Origin: Bacillus sp. FJAT-22090
GTDB lineage: Bacteria > Bacillota > Bacilli > Bacillales_A > Planococcaceae
NCBI RefSeq assembly: GCF_007676755.1
Contig: NZ_VEBK01000003.1
Location: forward strand, 310,001-374,000
DNA: 64,000 bases
Direction of reading: 5' to 3'
The translations under genes were made by a program, and so were the position numbers. This document shows, one piece after another, positions 1 through 9,645 of this stretch. How positions within the stretch are numbered: position 1 is the first letter of the stretch; each line of letters opens with the position of its first letter. A model generated the notes under the pieces. The model worked only from the letters and a program-made list of their open reading frames with translations, had not been told where the DNA came from and did not search any database.

Positions 1-138
1 CCAACGGAACCAATTATATATATTTTCATCTTGATATCCCTTTCTCCAACTAAACCGTTCTAGTCTTGCTACTTGTGTAAGAAAATGATACTTTCAATAC
101 TATATAACCTAGTATTATATCAAAAAGGAGGAATTTAC

Positions 139-1104
139 ATCGATAATCAACGAATATTGCCTAAAACTGTTCAAGTCTACAAACGTTTGCTTCACCGAAT
201 ACCTAAAGACCAAAGTATCTATTTCGAAATTGAAAACAAAATTAGATCCGCCGAAGCAGGGTATAATGGCGAATGTTATGTGGACAACTTTATTAGACAA
301 GTAAGCTTCCCAAAGCATTACGCTATTTTGAAAGATATCCACATCCAAATTGCTGAAAATAATTATCTCCAAATCGACACACTTATTCTCACCAAAAAGT
401 ATATCACCATTTTAGAAGTCAAAAATATTCGTGGCAAAATATATTTCCAAAAAAATCCCGACCAACTGATTCGTGAAGTGGATGGCGTCACTACTCCTTT
501 TAAATGTCCCGAACAACAACTGAAGCGACATGTTAGAAATTTGCAAGTCCTTCTACAAGTAGCCAAAATAAATATCCCTATTAGGAGTCTCATTGTACTA
601 GCATACTCTAAAACTCAAGTTGTACTCCCCCCTCAGTATACTAAAGTCGTGATGGGTTGCGATATTTCCAACAAATTAAACGATTATAATCAACTTCCCG
701 ACTCCATTTCTACCATCAAGTTTCAACAATTATTGAATTACCTAATATCCCACTCTCAGGATTTTATTCCAAAACCATTAGCCCAAACCTATTCAATAGC
801 ATTCTCTCTTATTAAAACAGGTCTTTTTTGTCCAAACTGTGCAATAAAAGTAAAGAATCGAAATAAATGTCCTAATTGCAAAACCTCTAAATCACTCATG
901 CAAAAACAAGCACTTGAAGACTGGTTTTACCTTGTCAAAGGTAATATTTCGAATCATGAATGTGTCTACTTTCTCGAACTCAAGGACAAGTATGCCGCTA
1001 GCTACCTATTTAAAACCCTGAATCTCCTACCCATGAACCACTTCAAATCCAGATACTATATTTTACAAAAATCAAGCGTCTCCAGTACATACGACCATTT
1101 ATAA
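139..1104 (+). CDS. NERD (nuclease-related) domain protein with C-terminal zinc ribbon
   Basis: The N-terminal half matches the NERD domain: a helical start, then A-G-Y-N-G-E, an I-D-T-L-I-L strand and an E-V-K-N core as in endonuclease-like folds. A Cys4 zinc ribbon (C-P-N-C ... C-P-N-C) follows near residues 230-250. NERD proteins are thought to act on nucleic acid, but no defined role is known. Start choice: a strong AAAAAGGAGG (122-131) lies 7 bases before an ATC codon at 139, giving an N-terminus like that of relatives. Upstream in-frame TTG 73 and ATG 85 have no ribosome binding site and would place the Shine-Dalgarno inside the gene. The family is certain; the start is not. Confidence 0.8.
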   Translation: MDNQRILPKTVQVYKRLLHRIPKDQSIYFEIENKIRSAEAGYNGECYVDNFIRQVSFPKHYAILKDIHIQIAENNYLQIDTLILTKKYITILEVKNIRGKIYFQKNPDQLIREVDGVTTPFKCPEQQLKRHVRNLQVLLQVAKINIPIRSLIVLAYSKTQVVLPPQYTKVVMGCDISNKLNDYNQLPDSISTIKFQQLLNYLISHSQDFIPKPLAQTYSIAFSLIKTGLFCPNCAIKVKNRNKCPNCKTSKSLMQKQALEDWFYLVKGNISNHECVYFLELKDKYAASYLFKTLNLLPMNHFKSRYYILQKSSVSSTYDHL

Positions 1105-1122
1105 AAATGGTCGTTTTTTTTT
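1091..1122 (+). terminator. Rho-independent terminator of the NERD gene
   Basis: A 10-bp stem (ACGACCATTT with its complement) is followed by nine T residues. The stop codon of the NERD gene lies in the loop. Confidence 0.9.
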
Positions 1123-1129
1123 GATTTCT

Positions 1130-1640
1130 TTTGACGAGCGACCCCTCCAGTTATTTTAACTGGATGTAATTCCCTTTTACAACTAAGGGCGTCGTTTTTA
1201 CAACTAAATGCTCTTGAGAACCGGAAACAGTGAAAAACCACGTGAATTCACTGGATGAAATTCCCTTTTACACCTAAGAGCGTCGTTTTTACAACTAAAT
1301 GCTCCGAAATTACAACTAAAGCCATCATTTTTACAACTAACCCTCTTAGGAACTGGAAAAAGAGAAGAAATAACTCGAATTCACTGGATGAAATCCCCTT
1401 TTACAACTAAGAGCGTCGTTTTTACAACTAAATGCTCCGAAATTACAACTAAACCCTCCATTTTTACAACTAAACCCTCTTGAGAACCGGAAACAGTGAA
1501 AAACCACGTAAATTCACTGGATGAAATTCCCTTTTACAACTAAGAGCATCGTTTTTACAACTAAATGCTCCGAAATTACAACTAAACCCTCCATTTTTAC
1601 AACTAAACGCCCCAAAATTACAACTACCAATCATTCCCCC
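1130..1640. repeat. 133-bp tandem repeats built on a TTACAACTAA motif
   Basis: This convergent intergenic region is filled with repeated DNA. A unit starting at ACTGGATG occurs at 1159, 1250, 1383 and 1516; the last three starts are 133 bp apart and the first unit is shortened to 91 bp. Inside each unit TTACAACTAA recurs about every 20 bp, 15 times in total including two variants. Read on the minus strand the motif is TTAGTTGTAA. One frame gives F-T-T-K reiterations over a short stretch, but with no ribosome binding site, so coding is unlikely. Confidence 0.9.
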
Positions 1641-1643
1641 AAG

Positions 1644-1677
1644 CAAAAAAGCGAGAAACCCGGCAAGGGTTTCTCGC
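1644..1677 (-). terminator. Terminator of the sensor kinase gene
   Basis: A perfect 11-bp stem (GCGAGAAACCC and complement) with a short loop is followed on the minus strand by six T residues, just after the kinase stop codon. Confidence 0.9.
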
Positions 1678-1682
1678 TTCTA

Positions 1683-3872
1683 TTAGATCACTGCTATTTT
1701 TACAGTTACTTTAAACAAATCTCCGTCTACTTCCATTCGTAAGCTTCCGTCGTGTAAATCCACGATAGATTGGGCGATTGCAAGCCCGAGACCGGAACCT
1801 TCCGTATGACGGGATGTGTCGGCTCGTTTGAATCGCTCGGTTAATTCATTCACGTCGTCGCCTAATTCATATTTCGCTATATTTTTAATAACGAAAACGG
1901 CTTCTCCGTTGACTTGATCTAAATTGATATATACACGAGTATTCGGCAACGCATATTTCAACGTGTTGATGATCAGATTATCTAGCACTCGCCACCACTT
2001 TTGTCCATCGACATATGCCATAATCGGTTTTGTACCAATTGCTACTCGATATTCTAAACCTGATTTATCGATGTCTTCTTGGTGTTCCGCGACTGCTTGC
2101 TGCAATAGTTGAGTTAAATCAACTTTGCGTTTATCTAATTCCATGTTACCAGAAGCCATTTTTGATACTTCAAACAGATCTTCAATTAATGTTTTCAAAC
2201 GCATTGATTTTTTATCCAAAATCGCAATATAAGATGCTCGCTCTTCATCTGTTATGCTTGGATTTTTCAACAAATCGGTATACGTAATGATAGAAGTTAG
2301 TGGCGTGCGCAAGTCATGACTCACATTGGTGATTAACTCCGTTTTTAGTCGTTCACTTTTTGCTTGTTCGGAGTGAGAAGACTTTATACGATCACGAAGG
2401 CCATTCAAACTTGCCGCATGTTCTGCAACTGGTGATTTCCCTTTTACTTCTATTTCATTTCCAATAACGCCTTTTGCCATTTGTTCGCTTTTTACAAAAA
2501 GATGGTTTAAATAGGCCATTCTAGACAATAAAACAAGTAATACCGGAATGCCTATCAATAAGGTTGCTGGAATCCAAACAACTATTACTACTGGTTGTAC
2601 AAATAACAGCATTGTCCCGAATCCCCAGAAGAACACAACTATTAGCATTATAAGCGTTTGGACTCCAATAGATTGCTTCAAGAAAAATCCTTCTAATGAT
2701 CTTCCCCAGCTATAAATTAAGCTACGCTTCCAGTCAATTGAACCAAAGCCTGCTCGCATCCACTTCCATTGGTACAATGTTAATGCTGTAAAAAGAACTG
2801 CAAAAAGAAACGAAATAATAGGTATATCGTATCCACCATAATAAAAGAATGACCAAATGATTTCTTTGGACGATATTATTGCGATAAAACCGCTAATAAA
2901 AATCAACGCTAGCTTTACATCGATTGGTAGCTTACGATACTTTTGCTCGTTAGTTTCATAACGGAACGACTCGCTATTTTTTCTCCACAATATTGTAAAT
3001 GCGATCGCTGCTAATATCCCTACTAGAAGCACACCATAAAACTTACGTTGGTTTGATAAAAAATGCTTATACTCGGAAGCTCTGTATCCGCTTAAGATAC
3101 TTGCTTCAGGTATAGTGACTACCCCTTCAAATCGAGCATATCCATTATCTATTAGTTCTCTCATATTACTATAGTCATCTACCCCATCGTAAATGGTACT
3201 TTTCTTTAAATAACCATATTTACCGGAATACTCTTTTTTATAAGCATTCTTAGCTGTAACTTCTCCATTAGTAAAACGTTCACCCGTCTCCGTATTTTTC
3301 AAGCTGTAGGAGAAGTCTTCGTTCTCATTAATGAAATCATTTTTAGCCTGTTCGATTGATTTAAAATAAGCATCGACTTGTGCTTCTTTTTCCAATCGAA
3401 TTTTGTTTTCCACATAGCTATCATCCGTAAAATTTTTCGTGATGTCTGCTATCTTTTTATCTCTTTCTAACTTTGATGCTTCTTCGAATGCCTTATCTGT
3501 CTCTGTCTCTGTCTTTTCCGTAGTAGTACCATCGTCTGCTGATTCCACGGTAGTTGTTGTTTCTTCATTTCCCGCGTATTGATTTTTTATAGATTCTAGT
3601 TGACTTTCCAGGTTTCCATACCGGAAGCGATACTCTTCGATTTCATCGGGTGTCACGGTAATATTTTTCTTTACCTTTTCTTTATCTGGAACAGCGAGGA
3701 CTAATGGCACGATGGATGATTCAAAACTGCTTAGTTCCGCATTAAAACTTTCACTATCAAAATAATTTGCCCCGATAAAATTTCGCCCTTCATCTATTAG
3801 CGTAAATAGTGAGAACATCGTGATTACAGCAAGAACACTAATTAATATGTTTTTTCCTATGGAATGCTTCAA
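1683..3872 (-). CDS. Membrane sensor histidine kinase
   Basis: This 729-residue kinase has an N-terminal membrane segment, then a long extracytoplasmic region (about residues 30-275) rich in charged residues with a T/E-rich stretch near 100-125. Several membrane helices follow (about 278-465). The HisKA motif N-V-S-H-D-L-R-T-P-L has its phosphoacceptor at His519; the ATPase domain shows an N box and G-S-G-L-G-L-A. It starts at TTG with GGGGGAG seven bases upstream. The response regulator gene lies just upstream on the same strand, 141 bp away, so the two form a pair. The signal is unknown; the divergent lipoprotein may be a target or accessory. Confidence 0.93.
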   Translation of the reverse strand: MKHSIGKNILISVLAVITMFSLFTLIDEGRNFIGANYFDSESFNAELSSFESSIVPLVLAVPDKEKVKKNITVTPDEIEEYRFRYGNLESQLESIKNQYAGNEETTTTVESADDGTTTEKTETETDKAFEEASKLERDKKIADITKNFTDDSYVENKIRLEKEAQVDAYFKSIEQAKNDFINENEDFSYSLKNTETGERFTNGEVTAKNAYKKEYSGKYGYLKKSTIYDGVDDYSNMRELIDNGYARFEGVVTIPEASILSGYRASEYKHFLSNQRKFYGVLLVGILAAIAFTILWRKNSESFRYETNEQKYRKLPIDVKLALIFISGFIAIISSKEIIWSFFYYGGYDIPIISFLFAVLFTALTLYQWKWMRAGFGSIDWKRSLIYSWGRSLEGFFLKQSIGVQTLIMLIVVFFWGFGTMLLFVQPVVIVVWIPATLLIGIPVLLVLLSRMAYLNHLFVKSEQMAKGVIGNEIEVKGKSPVAEHAASLNGLRDRIKSSHSEQAKSERLKTELITNVSHDLRTPLTSIITYTDLLKNPSITDEERASYIAILDKKSMRLKTLIEDLFEVSKMASGNMELDKRKVDLTQLLQQAVAEHQEDIDKSGLEYRVAIGTKPIMAYVDGQKWWRVLDNLIINTLKYALPNTRVYINLDQVNGEAVFVIKNIAKYELGDDVNELTERFKRADTSRHTEGSGLGLAIAQSIVDLHDGSLRMEVDGDLFKVTVKIAVI

Positions 3873-4013
3873 TCTATGGCTCCCCCTTTCATAATCCGTA
3901 TAATTTGCATAAAGCTTTCGTTATTTTCGATTAATAAAACTACATTGGTCACACAATAAAATAAACAAGATACCCCACATAAAATAGCAATAATGGACAG
4001 AAATAAATTCAGT

Positions 4014-4706
4014 TTACTTGTCGATTTTATAGCCAACGCCCCACACCACCTTCAAATATCTCGGGTTTTTCGGATCTGCTTCTATTTTTTCGCGTATTTT
4101 CCGAATATGGACGGCTACGATGTTTTCAGCGTTGTATGCTGGTTCATGCCAAACCCGCTCGTATATTTCATTGATAGAAAAAACTCGCCCGGCGTTCAAC
4201 ATAAGGAGTTCCGTTATTTTGTACTCAATTGGAGTGAGTTTTACTATTTCTCCTTCTACCGTGAGCTCTTTTGCTTCCTGATTCAATGTAAGTCCATCAA
4301 TTTCAATAACCGTTTGCTGACCTTGATACGTCCCTAGTTTTGTGTAGCGTCTCAGCTGTGATTTCACTCGTGCTACAAGCTCCATCGGATGAAATGGTTT
4401 TGTTACATAATCATCCGCTCCTACAGATAGACCGTGAATTTTATCAGAGTCCTCTGCCTTCGCACTTAGCATAATGATTGGGATATTTTTTTGCTCTCTT
4501 ATTTTAAATGTCGCAGCAATTCCGTCCATCTTTGGCATCATTATATCTAACACAATCACATGTACTTCGTTTTCCTCTATTAATTGAAGCGCTTCTAATC
4601 CATCAGCAGCCTTTAATACGTTGTATCCTTCATTTTTCAAATAAATTTCGATGCCATCCCGAATGTCTTGATCGTCATCTGTCACTAATACTGTAAAATG
4701 AGTCAC
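4014..4706 (-). CDS. OmpR/PhoB-family response regulator
   Basis: The receiver domain has the acidic pair at D10-D12, phosphoacceptor D54 in V-L-D-I-M-M-P, and the conserved Lys in V-T-K-P-F. A winged-helix Trans_reg_C domain occupies the C-terminal 100 residues, ending W-G-V-G-Y-K. It begins with GTG behind GGAGGTAAGCGC. It is co-oriented with the kinase at 1683-3872, which presumably phosphorylates it. Targets cannot be read from the sequence; the divergent lipoprotein gene 158 bp away is a candidate. Confidence 0.95.
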   Translation of the reverse strand: MTHFTVLVTDDDQDIRDGIEIYLKNEGYNVLKAADGLEALQLIEENEVHVIVLDIMMPKMDGIAATFKIREQKNIPIIMLSAKAEDSDKIHGLSVGADDYVTKPFHPMELVARVKSQLRRYTKLGTYQGQQTVIEIDGLTLNQEAKELTVEGEIVKLTPIEYKITELLMLNAGRVFSINEIYERVWHEPAYNAENIVAVHIRKIREKIEADPKNPRYLKVVWGVGYKIDK

Positions 4707-4864
4707 GCGCTTACCTCCATCCTATCGTTCTTCTGTTTCTTATTGTACCCTTCATTTCTTAACATTCCAGCAGGAGAATTATGAAGAAATTCTTAAGAAA
4801 AGATGATATGTCGTGTAACTTTTCATCCAAATACTGGTCTAATGTGTTAATAGGAGGTGTTTAT

Positions 4865-5533
4865 ATGAAAAAAGTAAAAAGAGGTTTTTGGGTTTTACTA
4901 CTTGCGATTCCCATATTTATCTTAACAGGCTGCGGGGAGGAAAAAACGAAGGAAAAGATTTCTACTAACTTAGTCATTTCTGCAGACGGGGAAGCTACTT
5001 TTAATATCAAAAACGAAGCAAAAGAAGAAATGGTACTGACTACTTCTAGCGGACAACAAATTGAATTTCAGCTAATAAATGAAGACAAGGAAATTATGTA
5101 CACCTATTCTGCAAACAAGATGTTCATGCAAGGGATAGTGGAGAAAAAACTTCAAGCTGGGGAGGAGTGGAAAATTCCGCTAAATCTCCAATCTGAGCTT
5201 GCGGAAGTTCCAGCTGGTTCCTATACACTAATAGTATGGTCGACAGCAGAAGGACTAGATGACCTTAAGGTAGAGACTGCTTACGATTGGAATGGAAATA
5301 CGGCAAAGGAATCAACTGGAAAGCTTGTTGTCAAAACAGAGGAAGTAATTTATAACGACCAACTGGATTCCCATTCTATTAAAGTGGAAAACGAAGATGG
5401 CATTTCTGAAGTAATGTATTTATCTGAAGTCGCCCAATCTATCTTTAAAGATATAGAGCCAGGCACAAAAATCCTTGTCGATTATGTAATAGAAAAAGAA
5501 CATAAAGTTGTACAGTTTGCTCAAATAAAATAG
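4865..5533 (+). CDS. Lipoprotein with BsuPI-type domain
   Basis: A signal peptide with K-K-V-K-R-G, a hydrophobic core and lipobox L-T-G-C predicts a membrane-anchored lipoprotein. The middle part resembles the BsuPI/intracellular proteinase inhibitor fold (beta-rich, with the Y-T-L-I-V-W-S-T strand near residue 120). The C-terminal third has no family I recognise. ATG 4865 is chosen because GGAGGTG lies five bases upstream and the lipoprotein signal starts there; the upstream extension has neither feature. The divergent two-component system suggests co-regulation. An inhibitor role is family inference only. Confidence 0.8.
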   Translation: MKKVKRGFWVLLLAIPIFILTGCGEEKTKEKISTNLVISADGEATFNIKNEAKEEMVLTTSSGQQIEFQLINEDKEIMYTYSANKMFMQGIVEKKLQAGEEWKIPLNLQSELAEVPAGSYTLIVWSTAEGLDDLKVETAYDWNGNTAKESTGKLVVKTEEVIYNDQLDSHSIKVENEDGISEVMYLSEVAQSIFKDIEPGTKILVDYVIEKEHKVVQFAQIK

Positions 5534-5548
5534 CTCGTTACATTATTA

Positions 5549-5585
5549 GAAATCCCCATCTTTCCTTAAAAAAGACGGGGATTTC
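5549..5585 (+). terminator. Terminator hairpin after the lipoprotein gene
   Basis: GAAATCCCC pairs with GGGGATTTC, with an inner TCTTT/AAAGA stem. The T tract is weak (TTTC). Confidence 0.65.
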
Positions 5586-5593
5586 TTGTGTAC

Positions 5594-5716
5594 TTAATCC
5601 TCATTGGCGCCAATACAGCGTTCGCATTCATAAAGGGATGATTCTACTTGCTCATGAATCACACATCCACATTCACGACAATATTTCGTATTTGTTTCTT
5701 GAGTAGTTGTTTTCAT
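5594..5716 (-). CDS. Small Cys4 zinc-ribbon protein (40 aa), YhfH-like
   Basis: A 40-residue ORF begins at ATG 5716, four bases after a near-perfect AGGAGGTGAT and 12 bases after the aceB stop codon, so it is almost certainly translated from the aceA-aceB transcript. It has two Cys pairs, C-R-E-C near residue 13 and C-E-R-C near residue 32, as in a small zinc ribbon; an extra Cys follows the first pair. The spacing resembles the YhfH family of short Bacillus proteins, but the match is by pattern only. Its function is unknown. Confidence 0.75.
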   Translation of the reverse strand: MKTTTQETNTKYCRECGCVIHEQVESSLYECERCIGANED

Positions 5717-5728
5717 GTAAATCACCTC

Positions 5729-7321
5729 CTATAAGTTTTCGTAGCCAGGTAATGTTAGAAATTCAACAAAATCTTGTTCACTTATCAATGAAAGAAATAA
5801 TTCGGCTGCTTCATCGAAACGACCATTTGTATAGTATTCGCTTCCAAATGCAATTTTTAATTTATCAAGTTCTTCTTGCAGTATATCCCGGACTAACTCC
5901 TCTGTAATATTAAGACCACTTTCCAGCTTGCCTTCGGGATGACGTATCCACTGCCATACTTGAGTTCGGGAAATCTCAGCAGTTGCGGCATCTTCCATCA
6001 AATGATTGATGGGTACTGCTCCATTTCCACGCAGCCAAGAAGCAATGTATTGGACTCCCACGTTACAGTTTAGGCGAAGCCCTTCTTCTGTAATCGAACC
6101 TTGCGGGACTTCCAATAAATGCTCGGCAAATACTTGGACATCTTCTCTTTTACGATGAATCTGATTGGGAATTGGCATATGCTCATTAAATTCGCCCAAT
6201 GCCACTGCTACAAGATCTGGATGTGCGACCCATGTTCCGTCATGACCATCCATGGCTTCTCTCCTTTTGTCTTCTCGTACTTTTGCAAATGCTGCTTCAT
6301 TTGCTGCTTCGTCCCCTTTAATCGGAATCTGGGCTGCCATACCGCCAATAGCGGGTGCATTTCTACGATGACATGTTTGAATACATAGCTGTGTGTAAGC
6401 TCGCATAAATGGTGAGGTCATCGTCACTTGACTACGATCAGGTAAAATCACTTCAGGCTGATTGCGTAGCCTTTTAATATAGCTAAATATATAATCCCAG
6501 CGACCACAATTCAGTCCTGCCGAATGTTCGCGTAGCTCATATAAAATTTCATCCATTTCAAAGGCAGCCATAATAGTTTCTATTAAAACAGTGGCTTTAA
6601 TCGTCCCACTTGGAATTCCAAGCTGCTGCTCTGCAAAAATAAACACATCGTTCCAAAGTCTTGCCTCTAAATAACTCTCTAGCTTCGGCAAATAGAAATA
6701 AGGTCCACTACCTTGAGACACCAGTTCCTTTGCGTTATGGAACATATATAATCCAAAATCGAAGAATGCTCCTGCTATTTGTTCCCCGTCTATTAACATA
6801 TTTTTTTCATTTAAATGTAAGCCTCTTGGGCGAATCATTAATACAGCTGTTTCTTCCTTTAAACTATACTCTTTTCCATTATCTTGTTTGAAAGAAATCG
6901 TTTTCCTGACAGCATCTCGCATATTTACTTGGCCTTCTATCATGTTTTCCCAAGTCGGAGAAGTTGCATCCTCAAAACATGCCATGAAAGTTTTCGCACC
7001 CGAGTTCAACGCATTAATAACCATTTTGCGATTAACAGGTCCTGTGATCTCTACACGTCTATTTTGAAGATCTTGTGGAAGAGGTGAAATCGTCCAATCC
7101 CCTTCTCGAATATCTTTTGTTTCTAATAAAAAATCTAGTTTTGCACCATTGTCTAATTGCTTTTGTCGTTCTTGTCGTGTTGCTAGTAACTCATTTCTTC
7201 TTTCATTAAACAAGTGATGAATCGATGCCAGAAAGTCTAATGCAGCTGGTGTAAGTATCTCTTTGCTTGCTTCTGTTTCGTTCCCCACAATTTCTATCTT
7301 TTTAACAGTTGTCTGTTCCAT
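5729..7321 (-). CDS. aceB: Malate synthase A
   Basis: Malate synthase condenses glyoxylate with acetyl-CoA to malate in the glyoxylate shunt. The protein is 530 residues, the normal length for the A isoform, and carries recognisable family blocks: [36 protein letters not shown], and the glycine-rich region around [11 protein letters not shown]. It starts 17 bases after the aceA stop with a G-rich Shine-Dalgarno, so the two are one operon. The acidic E-D pair near the start of the barrel is intact. Confidence 0.97.
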   Translation of the reverse strand: MEQTTVKKIEIVGNETEASKEILTPAALDFLASIHHLFNERRNELLATRQERQKQLDNGAKLDFLLETKDIREGDWTISPLPQDLQNRRVEITGPVNRKMVINALNSGAKTFMACFEDATSPTWENMIEGQVNMRDAVRKTISFKQDNGKEYSLKEETAVLMIRPRGLHLNEKNMLIDGEQIAGAFFDFGLYMFHNAKELVSQGSGPYFYLPKLESYLEARLWNDVFIFAEQQLGIPSGTIKATVLIETIMAAFEMDEILYELREHSAGLNCGRWDYIFSYIKRLRNQPEVILPDRSQVTMTSPFMRAYTQLCIQTCHRRNAPAIGGMAAQIPIKGDEAANEAAFAKVREDKRREAMDGHDGTWVAHPDLVAVALGEFNEHMPIPNQIHRKREDVQVFAEHLLEVPQGSITEEGLRLNCNVGVQYIASWLRGNGAVPINHLMEDAATAEISRTQVWQWIRHPEGKLESGLNITEELVRDILQEELDKLKIAFGSEYYTNGRFDEAAELFLSLISEQDFVEFLTLPGYENL

Positions 7322-7338
7322 TTATCATAGCCCCCCAT

Positions 7339-8622
7339 TTAAGCAAATTGTGCAACTTCGGTAGAACCTTTCATAGCAGTTGTAGATGACGTTCCTCCCG
7401 AAATTACTTGTGAAACCTCATCAAAATATCCAGTGCCCACTTCACGTTGGTGCTTCGTAGCAGTATAACCTTTTGGCTCGTTTGCAAATTCTGCTTGCTG
7501 AAGCTTCGAATAAGCAGCCATTCCGTTCGTCTTATAGTCATGTGCCAGTTCAAACATGCTGTGATTTAATGAGTGGAAGCCCGCAAGTGTAACAAATTGG
7601 AACTTGTATCCCATTTTGCCTAACTCTACTTGGTATTTTGCGATTGTTTCGTTATCTAAATTTGCTTGCCAGTTAAAGGATGGTGAACAATTGTATGCAA
7701 GTAATTTCCCAGGAAATTGTGCATGGATAGCATCTGCAAATTGTTTTGCTTCTTCCAAACTCGGATTGGATGTTTCACACCAAATCAGATCCGCATAAGG
7801 AGCATACGCTAAACCGCGAGCAATGGCCTGTTCAATGCCTGGCTTTGTTCGGAAAAACCCTTCTGGTGTTCTTTCCCCTGTAATAAATGCAGCATCTCGC
7901 GGATCGATATCACTCGTTACCATATCTGCTGCATCTGCATCTGTGCGTGCGATTAACACAGTCGGTACTCCCGAAACATCTGCCGCTAGACGTGCTGCTA
8001 TTAAATTGCGGATTGCATTTTGTGTGGGAAGCAGTACTTTTCCTCCTAAATGACCACATTTCTTTTCAGAAGCAAGTTGATCTTCTAAGTGAACTCCTGC
8101 TGCACCCGCTTCAATCATGCCTTTCATTAGCTCGAATACGTTTAATGGACCTCCAAATCCAGCTTCTGCATCAGCAATAATTGGTGCAAACCAGTCAAAA
8201 TGATCTTCTCTTCCTTCTGCTTGGTCAATCTGATCGGCGCGTTGTAAGGCCTGGTTTATACGCTTTACAACTGCTGGTACGCTGTTTGCCGGGTAAAGAC
8301 TTTGGTCTGGATACATTTGTCCAGAAAGGTTCGCATCTGCTGCAACTTGCCAACCACTTAAGTAAATTGCTTGAAGCCCCGCTTTTACTTGCTGTACTGC
8401 TTGATTGCCTGTTAGTGCTCCAAGTGCATTAATAAAATCTTCTTTATGAAGTGAGTTCCACAAACGCTCGGCACCTTTTCGAGCCAATGTGTGTTCAATT
8501 TGTAATGTACCCCGAAGCTTAGTCACTTCTTCAGGAGAGTATGGTCGCTGAATTCCCTTCCATCTATTTTCGTTGTCCCACTCCATACGTAGTTGTTCAA
8601 CTTGTTGTTGTCTTGTTAACAT
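7339..8622 (-). CDS. aceA: Isocitrate lyase
   Basis: Isocitrate lyase splits isocitrate to succinate and glyoxylate, feeding the aceB product downstream. The active-site signature K-K-C-G-H is present with Cys189. The 427-residue length is typical of the bacterial short form. ATG 8622 is chosen because AGAGGA sits eight bases upstream; an in-frame TTG two codons earlier is less well placed. It is the first gene of the aceA-aceB-Cys4 operon and faces a LytTR regulator across a 206-bp divergent region, which is the likely control point for growth on acetate or fatty acids. Confidence 0.97.
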   Translation of the reverse strand: MLTRQQQVEQLRMEWDNENRWKGIQRPYSPEEVTKLRGTLQIEHTLARKGAERLWNSLHKEDFINALGALTGNQAVQQVKAGLQAIYLSGWQVAADANLSGQMYPDQSLYPANSVPAVVKRINQALQRADQIDQAEGREDHFDWFAPIIADAEAGFGGPLNVFELMKGMIEAGAAGVHLEDQLASEKKCGHLGGKVLLPTQNAIRNLIAARLAADVSGVPTVLIARTDADAADMVTSDIDPRDAAFITGERTPEGFFRTKPGIEQAIARGLAYAPYADLIWCETSNPSLEEAKQFADAIHAQFPGKLLAYNCSPSFNWQANLDNETIAKYQVELGKMGYKFQFVTLAGFHSLNHSMFELAHDYKTNGMAAYSKLQQAEFANEPKGYTATKHQREVGTGYFDEVSQVISGGTSSTTAMKGSTEVAQFA

Positions 8623-8828
8623 GTTCAACTTCCTCTCATTTTTAAATTTAATGAAACTGCTATAAAAATATTACTTTCATACTGTTCCATAACAGCTATC
8701 TTTCTTGTAATCTAATATATAACAACTTTCAGAATTTTGCATAGACTTTTAGACAAATAACCGTTTTAAGAGGATGAAATGTAAATAAGATGGATGAACG
8801 AAGAATTATTCATACTGGAGGGAAATGG

Positions 8829-9485
8829 ATGGAAATATCAAAAGAGCAATTGAGGCAGTACACCGCATTATTAGAGGATTGGATTCCAAAAGAGGCTTCT
8901 ATAGCTATCGCGCTAAGAGATGAATACATTTATTACGCAGCAGGTAAGCAGGATTTGCAGCTACAAAAAGGGCAAGATGTGCAGGAAGGAAGTATTGCAG
9001 AAATGGTTATGCGATGTTGTTGTAGAACAGAGGGAATAATAGAAGATTCGATTCTCGGCCTATCTTATTATGGAATTGGTTACCCTATAAATATTTTAGG
9101 AGAGGCAGGAGCGCTTATTGTTATACTTCCTCCTACGCATTCAAGCGTAAGTCCTATTCCATATCGTTTTTTAACTGGAAAGCAAGAAGAGGAATGGCGA
9201 CCGATACCAATCGAGAAAATTGCATACATGGAAAGCCTTCAGAAAAAAACATGGTTTTATGCCGATAAAGAACCTTTTAAAACAAATATTCCGCTGAAGG
9301 AACTACAACAGCGACTTCCAGAATCTTTTTTACGCATTCATCGCTCCTATATAGTAAATATTTCTTTTATTGATCGAATCATCCGAGATTTTTCATCCAG
9401 CCTTTTAGTATTGCTTCATGATGGGACCGAGCTTCCTGTCAGCCAGACATATATGGCCGACGTTCGAAATGCTTTAGGGTTTTAA
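8829..9485 (+). CDS. LytTR-family DNA-binding regulator
   Basis: The C-terminal 100 residues match the LytTR DNA-binding domain: K-I-A-Y-M-E-S entering the first strand, then F-L-R-I-H-R-S-Y-I-V-N and the closing strands L-P-V-S-Q-T-Y. The N-terminal 110 residues look like a small ligand or sensor domain (GAF-like, unproven), not a receiver, so it is not a two-component regulator. ATG 8829 follows GGAGGG by six bases; ATG 8790, 13 codons earlier, lacks a well-placed site. It is divergent from aceA-aceB, so control of the glyoxylate shunt is the natural inference. Confidence 0.85.
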   Translation: MEISKEQLRQYTALLEDWIPKEASIAIALRDEYIYYAAGKQDLQLQKGQDVQEGSIAEMVMRCCCRTEGIIEDSILGLSYYGIGYPINILGEAGALIVILPPTHSSVSPIPYRFLTGKQEEEWRPIPIEKIAYMESLQKKTWFYADKEPFKTNIPLKELQQRLPESFLRIHRSYIVNISFIDRIIRDFSSSLLVLLHDGTELPVSQTYMADVRNALGF

Positions 9486-9530
9486 CGGGAAGAGCGCTAT
9501 CTTAGGGCAAAATAGCGCTCTATTTTTAGA

Positions 9531-9645
9531 ACTTGTTGCTTTCACGAGTAACTTGGTTGCTCTAAGATGGATTTTGATTACTTTCGAGTCTCTTTTAGTT
9601 GCTCTCATAAGCCAATTGGTTGCCCTTGCCCACTTACTGGTAATT
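9531..9645. repeat. TTRGTTGY-type intergenic repeat array
   Basis: Between two convergent genes, TTGGTTGC, TTAGTTGC and close variants recur four times at about 20-40 bp. The motif matches the reverse complement of the repeat at 1130-1640 and the forward repeat at 47925-48020. Confidence 0.7.

Noticed and set aside
1130-1640. CRISPR-like array
   Set aside because: Units are 133 bp with internal sub-repeats and no unique spacers of constant length; no cas gene is near.
1521-1742. Open frame with repeated F-T-T-K
   Set aside because: It is the translation of the DNA repeat array, has no ribosome binding site and runs into the kinase terminator.
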